Positions 16,821 through 25,651 of a DNA stretch of 64,000 nt are shown piece by piece. The translations under genes and the position numbers were made by a program. This DNA is from Tigheibacillus halophilus (GTDB lineage Bacteria; Bacillota; Bacilli; Bacillales; Amphibacillaceae): contig NZ_JBHUIZ010000005.1 in NCBI RefSeq assembly GCF_042683165.1, positions 248,001 through 312,000 on the forward strand. Reading direction: 5' to 3'. Below the pieces are notes generated by a model. That model had not been told where the DNA came from and did not search any database. It saw only the letters and a list, made by a program, of their open reading frames with translations. The first letter of the stretch is position 1; each line of letters opens with the position of its first letter.

Positions 16821-17807
16821 ATGAGAACAGTAAGCGAAAAAAAGAGATTGGCATTGAAAAACATAATGAATGAAAACGGGATTATCAGTGCACTAGCGAT
16901 AGACCAGCGTGGTGCATTAAAAAGAATGATGAGCGAGGAAGCTACTACAGAGGATATAGAAGCATTTAAAAGTATTGTTTCCGAAGAACTTACACCTTAT
17001 GCATCTTCTATTCTGTTAGATCCCGAATATGGACTGCCTGCAGCGGAAAAGCGGTCTTCCAGTGCCGGTTTACTCCTCGCATATGAAAAGACGGGCTATG
17101 ATACGACCAAGCCTGGCAGACTACCAGATCTTTTATCAATATGGTCAGCTCGCCGGTTAAAAGAACAAGGGGCGGATGCTATCAAATTCCTTCTTTATTA
17201 TGATATCGATGAGCCTGCAGCTATCAATGATCAAAAACACGCCTTTGTCGAGCGCGTCGGCGCGGAATGTAGGGCGGAAGATATTCCGTTTTTTCTGGAG
17301 ATTGTAACGTATGATGCACACATTGCAGATTCGAAGAGTAAGGCTTATGCAAGGGTGAAGCCGCATAAAGTAAACGGGTCCATGAAGGAATTTTCTAAAT
17401 CGCGATATGAAGTGGATGTATTGAAAGTGGAAGTCCCTGTCAACATGGATTACGTGGAGGGACACGGAGCGGAGGCAGTGTATTCCGAACAAGAAGCGCA
17501 AGCATATTTTAAGGAACAGAGCTACACAACAGGTTTACCATTCATTTTCCTGAGCGCCGGAGTGAGCGCAGAGATGTTTCAAGAAACGTTACGGTTTGCA
17601 CATGCTGCGGGATCAAATTTTAACGGTGTTTTATGCGGTCGAGCCACTTGGAAGGATGGCGTAAAGATCTATTCTGAATTGGGCGAGGGTGATGCAAGAG
17701 AATGGCTGCAAACACAAGGAAAGCAAAATATTGAAGCTTTGGACGCAGTGGTTCAAGAGACAGCCTCTTCAGTGATGGAAAAGATTGAATCAAACGGTTA
17801 TAACTAA
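16821..17807 (+). CDS. lacD: Tagatose 1,6-bisphosphate aldolase
   Basis: This 328-residue class I aldolase has LacD-family blocks: IISALAIDQRGALKRMM, ILLDPEYGLPA, GADAIKFLLYYDID, the Schiff-base Lys region DVLKVEVPVNM and FIFLSAGVS with GVLCGRATW. It cleaves tagatose-1,6-bisphosphate (and other ketohexose bisphosphates) to dihydroxyacetone phosphate and glyceraldehyde-3-phosphate. It starts 15 bases after the PTS gene behind AAGGGGGAG and ends the operon. Its presence is the main reason to read the operon as a tagatose pathway rather than a plain fructose one. Confidence 0.92.
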   Translation: MRTVSEKKRLALKNIMNENGIISALAIDQRGALKRMMSEEATTEDIEAFKSIVSEELTPYASSILLDPEYGLPAAEKRSSSAGLLLAYEKTGYDTTKPGRLPDLLSIWSARRLKEQGADAIKFLLYYDIDEPAAINDQKHAFVERVGAECRAEDIPFFLEIVTYDAHIADSKSKAYARVKPHKVNGSMKEFSKSRYEVDVLKVEVPVNMDYVEGHGAEAVYSEQEAQAYFKEQSYTTGLPFIFLSAGVSAEMFQETLRFAHAAGSNFNGVLCGRATWKDGVKIYSELGEGDAREWLQTQGKQNIEALDAVVQETASSVMEKIESNGYN

Positions 17808-17940
17808 AGTGCCGTGCTACTGAAAATATATATCTATCAAAGCTATTAATCTTATTGCTTTGTTTGGAAATAAAAAAGCCTGTAAAAATATTATATTGTG
17901 CTACCCAAACGAAAGGGGAAGGCGCAGCCTTAGAAAGAGA

Positions 17941-17990
17941 AATAATTCCTCGCGAGCTGGCTAGCGCACAGGAGGGATTATTTTTTATTT
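17941..17990 (+). terminator. Terminator after the lacD operon or of a short + strand RNA
   Basis: AATAATTCCTC (17941-17951) pairs with GAGGGATTATT (17972-17982) and is followed by TTTTATTTT. The 3' arm overlaps the end of the convergent toxin-like gene. It lies about 130 bases after lacD. Confidence 0.75.
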
Positions 17991-18058
17991 TGGGACACGA
18001 TAAACACGATTAACATGCCGAAAAAAATCATCAGTCTTAATACGTTATACGTATCCAT
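17978..18058 (-). CDS. Putative holin-like toxin, 26 residues
   Basis: On the minus strand, GGAAGGTGG precedes an ATG that opens a 26-codon gene: MDTYNVLRLM, IFFGMLIVFIV, SQNKK and stop. One hydrophobic membrane helix followed by a short charged tail, and the spacing Y-x-x-L-x-L-M-I-x-F-G-x-L-I-V, match the holin-like toxin (Hol-Tox) peptides that are common in Bacillales. Some relatives are type I toxins held off by an overlapping antisense RNA. Here the 3' end overlaps a + strand terminator, the layout expected for such an antisense RNA. Toxicity is not shown. Confidence 0.65.
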   Translation of the reverse strand: MDTYNVLRLMIFFGMLIVFIVSQNKK

Positions 18059-18137
18059 GGCACCACCTTCCTTCATGGGAAAATCCCAGAAGGAGTGCGC
18101 GCCTAATCCCTCATGTCAAGCCAGTCTATTGTTAGAA

Positions 18138-18170
18138 TCTCCTGCTCCACTTTCGAACTGAAGCAGGAGA
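18138..18170. other. Hairpin between toxin-like gene and SSS symporter
   Basis: TCTCCTGCT and AGCAGGAGA form a 9-pair stem with a 15-base loop just downstream of the symporter stop. There is no clear T-run on either strand, so termination is only possible. Confidence 0.4.
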
Positions 18171-18207
18171 AAACTTACTTATTAATAGCCCTCTTCTTCC
18201 ATTCACT

Positions 18208-19830
18208 TCACATCGACATCTGCCGACTCACGGGCTGCTCCTCTGCTTTTGATTCCGGTATCAAGATAATAATGGCTATGAACAGGCTGATAATGATAGT
18301 GAACAGCGTTATACCAAGTAATCCCAAATCATAAATCGTGTGAAATCCTGCGATAAGTGTAAGAACCAACAGTACACTAAATGCGAATGCATAATACCCC
18401 TTTTTTGCCCCTGTTGAGAACAAATTGACTTTTATATTACCTTTTTCTTGTATGAACGTTACGATGACAAGGATGATGATATTGGCTGACATCCCGATCC
18501 AGACCGGGTGGATATTTAAATAGAATTCATTCGGCAGCCATCCGCCAAGGTGATACCACACAATGCCAGATAAAAACCCGGTAACCATAGAGCTGACTAC
18601 GGCCCCTTTTGTAGCAAGCTTCCAGAACAATACAGCAACCACTGGAGCGAATGTCGCGGAATTCCTCATGGTCCAGGCCAATACATTCCACCATGCAGAT
18701 TGCTCTGTCCTGAGCATGCCAAAGACGATCATCAGTACGGTGAGTATCAGTAAGGATCTTTTCGTATATGTGATGAGTTGGTCAGAGGTGGCTGTGGGAT
18801 GAAGGGCGCTTCCTACATCTTTGCCTAAACTTGTTGCACCGGAAAATTGGCACGGTGCTCCCCATCCAAGGGCGCAAGCCCAAACGCCGAGGAAAAATAA
18901 ACCGACAAGGGGTGCAGGCAACACCTCCATCAAGTATTGCGGGAGCGCTACCAAACCAAGTGTGGACCCTGGAACAACAATTGCAGCCGAGATTCCAAAC
19001 AATGTACCTAATACAATGAAAGGGATGCCGAAAATGGATGCTATTTTCAATCCCTTTTGCCCCTCTTCTGGTGTCTTACAGGAAAGAGCCATTTGAAATG
19101 CTGCCTGAGCCAGTATCACATTGACCAAAAATGTACCAAACCATGCGACGATTATTTGAATTCCGACGCTGCCAAATTGAAACATTTCCGGATTGGAAGT
19201 GGCATATGCAAGCAAGCCGTCTATGCCAGGATTAAGCAGAAATGCAACAATTCCTATCACAAACATAGCTGCGAACAAGAAGATGTTGATCGTTTGTGTA
19301 AACGCAATGGACCACATGCCGCCAGCTTGCAAATAAATATATAAAAGCAGCGCCGTAAATGCGATGGATATTGTCAGGGAAACCCCAGTGAATACGTGGA
19401 CGGCTGATGCAAATGCAATAGCAGTAGCTACAGACCACATCGGAAAAGCAAAGGCAGTGATTGCACCGCCAATACCAAGCGCTGATCTGCCATAACGGTT
19501 TCCGATCATTCCGGAAACGGTGACTACCAACTTTTCCCTGAATGGCCCAATGATCAAGAAAGCTATAATCAATATTTGTGTCGTTTCCGCGACTCCATAC
19601 CAAATTGCTGATACGCCAGATAGATAGGACAATTCGACTATTGATATAAATGTAGATCCTGAAAATAAACCGGTTATGCAAAAGGCGACGATCCATTTAT
19701 TGAAAGCTCGGCCGCCAACGAAAAACCCTGTATGCCGATTGGCTTTTTTTCGTGAAACATGTCCCGCTGCTATTAATCCAAATGTATAGAGACATGCGAA
19801 TAAAATTAACCACAAACCATAAGTTGTCAT
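18208..19830 (-). CDS. Sodium:solute symporter (SSS family), S-box controlled
   Basis: The 540-residue carrier has about 13-14 membrane segments by eye. Family features are FVGGRAFNKWIVAFCITGLFS, a conserved sodium-site helix, AFAFPMWSVATAIAF in the middle and LFFLGVWACALGWGAPCQFSG in the second half. ATG 19830 follows ACGGAGGAATAAATC. A complete SAM-I riboswitch with terminator lies 90 bases upstream on the same strand, so expression should rise when S-adenosylmethionine is low. This points to methionine or another sulfur compound as substrate. The sequence class alone does not define the substrate. Confidence 0.86.
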   Translation of the reverse strand: MTTYGLWLILFACLYTFGLIAAGHVSRKKANRHTGFFVGGRAFNKWIVAFCITGLFSGSTFISIVELSYLSGVSAIWYGVAETTQILIIAFLIIGPFREKLVVTVSGMIGNRYGRSALGIGGAITAFAFPMWSVATAIAFASAVHVFTGVSLTISIAFTALLLYIYLQAGGMWSIAFTQTINIFLFAAMFVIGIVAFLLNPGIDGLLAYATSNPEMFQFGSVGIQIIVAWFGTFLVNVILAQAAFQMALSCKTPEEGQKGLKIASIFGIPFIVLGTLFGISAAIVVPGSTLGLVALPQYLMEVLPAPLVGLFFLGVWACALGWGAPCQFSGATSLGKDVGSALHPTATSDQLITYTKRSLLILTVLMIVFGMLRTEQSAWWNVLAWTMRNSATFAPVVAVLFWKLATKGAVVSSMVTGFLSGIVWYHLGGWLPNEFYLNIHPVWIGMSANIIILVIVTFIQEKGNIKVNLFSTGAKKGYYAFAFSVLLVLTLIAGFHTIYDLGLLGITLFTIIISLFIAIIILIPESKAEEQPVSRQMSM

Positions 19831-19916
19831 GATTTATTCCTCCGTTTTAAAATATATTATTCCTATAAAAATACTTTATTTATGTAAAAATCCCTGCTTA
19901 TTGTTCTTTTTACAAT

Positions 19917-20080
19917 AAAAAACCTCCTCCCATAAGATGAGAGAAGGATGATGTGTTTCAATCATGCTTCGATTTTTCTCATCTTCGGAATACAGTGTAT
20001 CCCCTGAAATTAGCACCATGCAGTGTCTGCTGGTTGCTGAGGCTTCACAGGGTCAGTCCCTCCACCTCTCTTGATAAGAA
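19917..20080 (-). promoter_or_regulatory. SAM-I (S-box) riboswitch with terminator
   Basis: Read on the minus strand, TTCTTATCAAGAGAGGTGGA, then GGGACTG(A)CCCTGTGAAGC, CTCAGCAACCAGC, GGTGCTAATTTCAG and GATGAGA are the conserved S-box elements in order. The element ends with a stem (CCTTCTCTC / GGGAGGAGG) followed by TTTTTT at 19922-19917. It lies between a consensus promoter and the SSS gene, so ligand binding would terminate transcription. Confidence 0.95.
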
Positions 20081-20108
20081 TGAAACGTAATATATTAAAT
20101 TATAGTGA

Positions 20109-20137
20109 ATTATAAACTTTCAAATAAACGTTGTCAA
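20109..20137 (-). promoter_or_regulatory. Sigma-A promoter of the S-box transcript
   Basis: On the minus strand, TTGACA (20137-20132) and TATAAT (20114-20109) are separated by exactly 17 bases, a perfect consensus. The riboswitch leader starts about 30 bases downstream. Confidence 0.9.
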
Positions 20138-20330
20138 ACGCTTTTTGGAAATCTCTGTAAATTGGTTTTAAACTTGAAAGCTGGAATGTAGATTTGTTAA
20201 AAAGATGACGCAACATATCGCTTTAAATGCATCAACGTAACAAACGACGCCGTTTCCAAGAACGCTGGTGGACAACCTTACCAAGATAGATAAAAATAAA
20301 TTCCAGCGAAAATTTAACATAACAGGACTG

Positions 20331-20359
20331 TTGACAATCTTTGGATTAACTATTATATT
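20331..20359 (+). promoter_or_regulatory. Sigma-A promoter of the GPH-M81-CBM9 operon
   Basis: TTGACA (20331-20336), a 17-base spacer and TATATT (20354-20359) form a near-consensus promoter about 270 bases before the symporter start. The long leader (20360-20630) has no open frame with a ribosome binding site. Confidence 0.75.
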
Positions 20360-20390
20360 TAGTTTGTTAATTAATTTAATTTAGTTGTGC
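20360..20390 (+). promoter_or_regulatory. Possible ROK/XylR-type operator
   Basis: Directly after the -10 box, TTTAGTTTGTTAATTAATTT is followed by AATTTAGTT. The left half resembles the TTAGTTTGTT half-site of Bacillus XylR operators; the right half is poor. The cluster encodes a ROK repressor at 24493, so this is a plausible but weak assignment. Confidence 0.3.
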
Positions 20391-20630
20391 ATTTACTTGC
20401 ATGAACAAATGAATTCGTTTCCAAGTAACCGGTTCGGCACACAGCGGAAAATGGACAATTCGGTACCGAGTATATTAATAGTTTTGGCAGCGGTTTACTG
20501 ATTTAATTTTTTGATTAGTTGAGTTAGTGGAAACGGGTTAACGATGAATCAAATCAAACTGAAGTAATGAAAGCGGTGATCAAAGAGACGAAGAGCGGGT
20601 TCGATAACATTTCAGGGGGAGGCGTTGGTA

Positions 20631-21998
20631 TTGGCCGATGCATTAAAGGAAACAGAAGTACAGGGTGCGAATGTGACAGGTAAGATAAGCACGAAGGAAA
20701 AAATAGGCTATGGCATTGGTGATATTGCTTCGAATTTTGTGTGGGGCATGGTTTCAAGTTACTTGCTTTTCTTTTACACGGATATTTTTGGGATAACGGC
20801 TGCTGCTGCAGGTACATTGTTTATTGTTACCCGGTTATGGGATGCCATCAATGATCCCTTGATGGGAATTGTTATTGATAAAACAAAAAGTAAGCATGGA
20901 AAAACGAGACCATATTTACTTTATTTGCCTATTCCATTAGCTGTTATCAGCGTGCTGACTTTTATTACGCCAAGCTTTTCAGAAGGAGGGAAATTGGTTT
21001 ACGCGTATATAACCTACACCCTGCTTGGAATGGCATTTACTGCCATTAATTTGCCTTATGCATCGCTGATGCCGAGGATGACCAGGGATTCAGGGGAGAA
21101 AGCGGAGCTCAATAGTTACAGGGGAATGGGCAGGACGATTGCAACGATCATTGTTGCTGCGGCTACATTACCTCTGGCAAGTTTACTTGGCAATGGCGAT
21201 GAGAAAATAGGGTTTCCTATTACGATGGGTATTTATTCAGTGGTTGCTACAGTTTTGTACTTCGTTACCTTTAAGAGCTGTCATGAGCGAGTTGTTCCCA
21301 AAAACACGGATAAGCTGGTTAGTTTAGGTCAATCCGTAAAAGATATGATGAAAAATAGAAGCTGGAGTCTTGTTTCGATTAGTGCCACATTGTGGTTTCT
21401 TCGATCAGGGACGATGAATGCAGCTTTAATATACTATATTAAGTATTACCTTGGACAACCCGGAATGATACCGTTTTATTTGACCTTGCTCAATGTTGCG
21501 AATCTGCTTGGGACAGTTTTAGCTTTCTTTGTTCTAAAAAGATGGGGAAGCAGAAATTCCAGTGTGATCATGTATGCCATAGCAACCGTACTGTTTATTG
21601 TTCTATACCTGCTTGGAAGCGATTCAACAATTCTATTCTCCACTTTATTTTTCCTGGCAAATATATTAGTTGGGTTCGGTGATCCTGCTAATCTGACAAT
21701 GCTGGGAGATTCGATAGATTACCATGAGTGGAAGTTCGGCAATCGGCTGGAAGGATTATTAACATCCAGTTATAGCTTTTCACTAAAGGTAGGTGTTGCT
21801 ATAGGATCTTCTTTGGTAGGGTTTGCTTTAGGGTTTGCCGGCTATGACCCCGCTGCAGTGACAGACAATGCAAAAGACATGATGAAAATGCTAACGTTTG
21901 GTTTTCCAATTATTATAACAGCGTTGCAAGTGATATTGCTGTTGTTTTATAAGCTGGATAAATTCCACCACAAGATTATTGAGGATCTTGAAAGCTAA
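20631..21998 (+). CDS. GPH-family (MelB-like) sugar:cation symporter
   Basis: The 455-residue carrier belongs to the glycoside-pentoside-hexuronide family. KEKIGYGIGDIASNF, LWDAINDPLMGIVIDKTKSKHGKTRPYL (read in two parts) and the later SIDYHEWKFGNRLEGL are typical. About 12 membrane segments are seen. TTG 20631 is eight bases after GGGGGAGG; an in-frame TTG at 20625 is too close. It is the first gene of a cassette with the M81 peptidase and the CBM9-like protein. A glycoside or uronide substrate is expected. The second family member at 34832 belongs to an alpha-galactoside locus. Confidence 0.87.
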   Translation: MADALKETEVQGANVTGKISTKEKIGYGIGDIASNFVWGMVSSYLLFFYTDIFGITAAAAGTLFIVTRLWDAINDPLMGIVIDKTKSKHGKTRPYLLYLPIPLAVISVLTFITPSFSEGGKLVYAYITYTLLGMAFTAINLPYASLMPRMTRDSGEKAELNSYRGMGRTIATIIVAAATLPLASLLGNGDEKIGFPITMGIYSVVATVLYFVTFKSCHERVVPKNTDKLVSLGQSVKDMMKNRSWSLVSISATLWFLRSGTMNAALIYYIKYYLGQPGMIPFYLTLLNVANLLGTVLAFFVLKRWGSRNSSVIMYAIATVLFIVLYLLGSDSTILFSTLFFLANILVGFGDPANLTMLGDSIDYHEWKFGNRLEGLLTSSYSFSLKVGVAIGSSLVGFALGFAGYDPAAVTDNAKDMMKMLTFGFPIIITALQVILLLFYKLDKFHHKIIEDLES

Positions 21999-22081
21999 AT
22001 TTTTGGATAAGTGATAAAGTTTGGTAATAGATTTTTTGTCACATATGTCAAACATATAATTTTTTCTTCTGAGGTGATGAC

Positions 22082-23551
22082 ATGAAAGTAGTAGTAGGCG
22101 GTTTATATCATGAATCAAACACATTTAATCCTTTTTCAACAAGCGAAAAAGATTTTGTTCTTGTTGAAGGAGAAGAGATGTTGAACAGAGTAGAAAGCAC
22201 CAGCGTTTTTAAAAAAGCTGGATTTGAAATAGTACCAAGCATCCATGCCTTTGGCTTATCCTCTGGTATGGTTACAGAAAGCGCATATAGATACTTTGCT
22301 GATAAATTGCTGGCGGTATTGAAAAACGAAAAAGACATTGATGGTATTTGGCTGCATCTTCACGGTGCTATGACGGTTGAACGAATTGGTTCGGGGGAAT
22401 TGCAGCTGTTGAAAGAAATGAGAGAGATTGTCGGCTATGACATTCCGATTTCACTTGCACTGGATATACATGGCAACAACGCAGTGGAGTTGGAGAAATA
22501 TGTAAACATTGTGAGGGCTTATCGAACAGTGCCGCATACGGATCAGGGTGAAACAGAAGCAATTACAGCGCGTTTATTAGTAGATGCACTAAATAACGGT
22601 ACGCACATTATTCCGGCTTATCAAAGGGTTCCGATGATCATAGGCGGAGAAACAGCACTTGGCAACGCGGAGCCTATGAAATCCATTTTTGCCAAATTAG
22701 AGGAATTGGAAACAATAGGTGGTATTTCGACAGCATCATTTTTCATCGGTTTTTCATGGGCCGATACAGTAGATTCATCGGCTTCCGTTTTTGTCATACC
22801 TGAATCGGAGCAGTATGCAGATTTAGCGAAGACAAAGGCTGAAGAACTTGCAGAATATGTTTTCTCTAAAAGATATGCATTTACGTTTGACGCCATTACC
22901 CTGAAGCCGGAAGAGGCCATTGATAAGGCTTTGGCATTTGATAAAAAGCCGGTGTTCATTTCAGATTCAGGCGATAACACGACAGGAGGCGCAGTCGGTA
23001 TCAACACCATCCTGCTGGAATTATTGCTGAAAAAGAATTTAAAAGGCAAAAAGGTATGTCTGACTGCTATTTTTGATGAAAAAGCGTTTGAACAATGCAA
23101 TCAGTCTGATATTGGAGATGAGGTTAGCATCAACTTAGGTGTCGATTACGATGAATCCAGTAAGAGCCATCTTGTAAAAGGCGTGTTAAAGGCCAAAGGC
23201 GATTTATTGGGATACTTGGGCGCGACTACGGATAAGGTAGGCGAGGTATGTACGATCTCAGTCGGCGATCTTGATATCGTGGTGGCAAATAGCGGCGAAT
23301 CCTTTATTACTGTTGGCCACTTTAGCGCCGCAGGACTGAACCTTGAAGAGTACGATGTTATTTTTGTCAAACAAGGGTATCTGTTCCCAGAGTTAAGCAA
23401 GCTTGCAGCACTTGAGATTTTAGCATTGACGCCAGGTGCTACGTATCAATTAATTGAAGAGCTTGATTTCAAACATATCCCAAGGCCTTGTTTTCCATTG
23501 GAAAAAGACTTTCAGCTTCATGAAGCTGTTCAGAAAGCAACGAGCAAATAA
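22082..23551 (+). CDS. M81-family metallopeptidase (MlrC/microcystinase-like)
   Basis: This 489-residue protein has the M81 features. N-terminal VVVGGLYHESNTFNPF carries the His-Glu pair, WLHLHGAM follows, LALDIHGNN holds the Asp-His metal site and YRTVPHTDQGETE the third His. The DSGDNTTGGAVG loop and a C-terminal VKQGYLFPE region complete the two-domain fold. Family enzymes hydrolyse linearised microcystin, but most members have unknown substrates. ATG 22082 follows GAGGTGATG. It lies 83 bases after the sugar symporter and 22 before the CBM9-like gene, so it probably acts on an imported glycoconjugate or sugar-derived amide. Confidence 0.9.
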   Translation: MKVVVGGLYHESNTFNPFSTSEKDFVLVEGEEMLNRVESTSVFKKAGFEIVPSIHAFGLSSGMVTESAYRYFADKLLAVLKNEKDIDGIWLHLHGAMTVERIGSGELQLLKEMREIVGYDIPISLALDIHGNNAVELEKYVNIVRAYRTVPHTDQGETEAITARLLVDALNNGTHIIPAYQRVPMIIGGETALGNAEPMKSIFAKLEELETIGGISTASFFIGFSWADTVDSSASVFVIPESEQYADLAKTKAEELAEYVFSKRYAFTFDAITLKPEEAIDKALAFDKKPVFISDSGDNTTGGAVGINTILLELLLKKNLKGKKVCLTAIFDEKAFEQCNQSDIGDEVSINLGVDYDESSKSHLVKGVLKAKGDLLGYLGATTDKVGEVCTISVGDLDIVVANSGESFITVGHFSAAGLNLEEYDVIFVKQGYLFPELSKLAALEILALTPGATYQLIEELDFKHIPRPCFPLEKDFQLHEAVQKATSK

Positions 23552-23573
23552 AGAAATGAGAAGGGGAATTTGA

Positions 23574-24374
23574 ATGACATATATTGCCTATCGCACGGAT
23601 GAAAAATTGAAAATTGATGGCCGCTTAGACAAAAAGATTTGGGAATTAGCTCCCAAATCACCGCGTTTTGTCGATATTGTAAATGGTGAACCTGCCCTTT
23701 ATGATACTCGTTCGGCTGTACTTTGGGATGATGAATACCTTTATATTGGCTTTTGGGTGGAAGAACCTTATGTCGATGCAAAAATCTCTGAGCGGGATGG
23801 GATCATTTTTCAGGAGAATGATGTTGAAATTTTCATCGATGGCGGTGACACGTATTATGAATTTGAATTAAATGCATTAAATACCATTTATGAAGTATTC
23901 TTTATTTGGAGAGATGCATATAAACCTGGTGGTAAATACGACGTCCCGGAGTTTAATGTACATGAACGACAAGCGTATTCTTTTGGCGGAAACCATGATA
24001 GGGTGCCACAGCATTTTTGGAATGGGACACATCCCAGAGGGACAAGATGGGCGTTTACAGATTGGGATTTCCCAGGTTTGAAAACAGCAGTTCACATCAA
24101 TGGAACTATAAATGATGATACGAAAGTTGACAAGGGCTGGACGGCTGAGCTCGCCTTTCCGTGGTCAGGGATGAAATGGCTGGCCAACGGGCGTTCCCTG
24201 CCTCCGCAAAATGGAGATGAATGGAATCTGCAATTTGCAAGGTATGAAAAACTAAAATCCTTAAATAAAAATGTAGGATGGGCTTGGGACCCTGTTGGAT
24301 CGGATGATAATCATAAACCGGATAAATTTACACCAATACAGTTTTCGGAGAAAAGCATCCAAACGCTCAAATAA
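23574..24374 (+). CDS. Carbohydrate-binding family 9-like protein, cytosolic
   Basis: This 266-residue protein is one CBM9-like beta-sandwich. It begins with KIDGRLDKKIWELAP and DTRSAVLWDDEYLYIGFWV, then FQENDVEIFIDGGDTYYEFELNALN (read in parts), GWTAELAFPW and GDEWNLQFARYE. No signal peptide or membrane segment is present, so it should remain in the cytosol. CBM9-like folds bind sugar ends or serve as parts of uncharacterised enzymes. It follows the M81 gene and precedes a terminator. A role in handling the transported carbohydrate is inferred from the cluster. Confidence 0.87.
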   Translation: MTYIAYRTDEKLKIDGRLDKKIWELAPKSPRFVDIVNGEPALYDTRSAVLWDDEYLYIGFWVEEPYVDAKISERDGIIFQENDVEIFIDGGDTYYEFELNALNTIYEVFFIWRDAYKPGGKYDVPEFNVHERQAYSFGGNHDRVPQHFWNGTHPRGTRWAFTDWDFPGLKTAVHINGTINDDTKVDKGWTAELAFPWSGMKWLANGRSLPPQNGDEWNLQFARYEKLKSLNKNVGWAWDPVGSDDNHKPDKFTPIQFSEKSIQTLK

Positions 24375-24442
24375 TAGTTCGATGACTATTATTCATGCTA
24401 AGAGAAACGCTTGACTGGCACTTCACTAGTCAAGCGTTTTTT
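24371..24442 (+). terminator. Double hairpin terminator after the CBM9-like gene
   Basis: A first stem AATAATAGT/ACTATTATT (24371-24393) overlaps the end of the gene. A second stem AAACGCTTGACT/AGTCAAGCGTTT (24405-24439) is followed by TTT and ends the GPH-M81-CBM9 unit. Confidence 0.9.
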
Positions 24443-24492
24443 ATGGACAATTAAAATATATATTGATTATAGTATGGATAAGGTGATGAAGT

Positions 24493-25647
24493 ATGGAACG
24501 TGGAACTTTTCAAATGATGAAAACAGTAAACAGAACGATAATACTAAATAAAATACGCACCTCCAAGACAATTTCCCGTGCTGCGATTGCAAAATTGACT
24601 AAGCTTACGCCCCCAACGGTAAGCAGTATTGTAAAAGAGCTAATAGAGGAAGGGATTGTCCAGGAGAGTTCTTTGGGAGCATCCAGCGGTGGAAGAAAAC
24701 CTATGACACTGCTAATCAATCATGATCGATTTTATATCATTGGTATTGATGCTGGTCCTATAACAATCGATGGCATCGTTACAAATTTATCGGGGAAAAT
24801 CATAGCACGCGAATCACAGTCATTATCCAATGTTAAAAATAATGATCAATTTTTACATACGTTAAAAAGCGTCATCGTTTCCCTCTTGGAAGCTGTAGAC
24901 AACACTGAAAAAGTCTTTGGAATAGGAATTGCCATGCAAGGCGCTGTGGATCTGAAAACAGGAACTGCACTGGTCGCTCCAAATCTTGGACTTCGGGATA
25001 TCCCGATTAAAGAAGAATTGGAAAAAAACTTTGATATCCCTGTAAAAGTTGAAAATGACGCCAGGGCGATGGCTATCGGAGAATCGTGGTTTGGTAATGA
25101 CGATTCATATAAAAATATCATGGCTATTAATATTGGACGCGGGGTTGGAGCCGGCATTGTCATTGATGGAAAACTCTACCATGGCACAAGGGATTTAGCT
25201 GGTGAAGTTGGCCATATGACCATAGATATAAATGGAGAGGTCTGTGACTGTGGTAATAAAGGGTGTTTGCAAGCATATATCACCGGACCGGCTATAGTAA
25301 AGCGTATCCTAAAGCTGGAACATAATGAATCAATAGAAACCGGTGAAGATGTATTTCGTCTGGCAGAGGCGGGGGATACAACTGCGCTGCGTGTTTTTCA
25401 GGAAACCGGAAGGATTATCGGGGTGGGCCTTACTAATTTGATCCATGTCGTTAACCCGGAAATGATTATTCTCGGTGGAGGCGTAATGAAAGCAGAGAAA
25501 TTCATTTTACCTTCTGTGCAGGAGACGATCATCGCGCATGCTTTAACGGAGAATGCAAAAAGTACGAAAGTGGCCGTGACCCACCTTGGAGATGATGCCA
25601 CTTTGTTAGGGGCCGTGGCCCTGCTGCTAGTGGAGGTGTTTTACTAA
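24493..25647 (+). CDS. ROK-family transcriptional repressor (XylR/NagC type)
   Basis: This 384-residue regulator has an N-terminal winged helix (TISRAAIAKLTKLTPPTVSS with KELIEEGIVQE) and a C-terminal ROK domain. The ROK features are IGIDAGP, the GIAMQGAVD loop, VENDARAMAIGE, GRGVGAGIVIDG and the zinc motif GEVGHM...CDCGNKGCLQA. ATG 24493 follows AAGGTGATGAAG. It has its own short promoter region after the terminator of the M81 cassette and is its most likely repressor, released by the imported sugar. The usual Glu of the CxCGxxGCxE motif is Gln here. Confidence 0.9.
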   Translation: MERGTFQMMKTVNRTIILNKIRTSKTISRAAIAKLTKLTPPTVSSIVKELIEEGIVQESSLGASSGGRKPMTLLINHDRFYIIGIDAGPITIDGIVTNLSGKIIARESQSLSNVKNNDQFLHTLKSVIVSLLEAVDNTEKVFGIGIAMQGAVDLKTGTALVAPNLGLRDIPIKEELEKNFDIPVKVENDARAMAIGESWFGNDDSYKNIMAINIGRGVGAGIVIDGKLYHGTRDLAGEVGHMTIDINGEVCDCGNKGCLQAYITGPAIVKRILKLEHNESIETGEDVFRLAEAGDTTALRVFQETGRIIGVGLTNLIHVVNPEMIILGGGVMKAEKFILPSVQETIIAHALTENAKSTKVAVTHLGDDATLLGAVALLLVEVFY

Positions 25648-25651
25648 CCCG

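Noticed and set aside
20567..20581. Cre-like ATGAAAGCGGTGATC upstream of the first GPH symporter
   Set aside because: It lacks the conserved 3' C and W and matches only 13 of 15 positions, so it was not called, although it may be weakly active.
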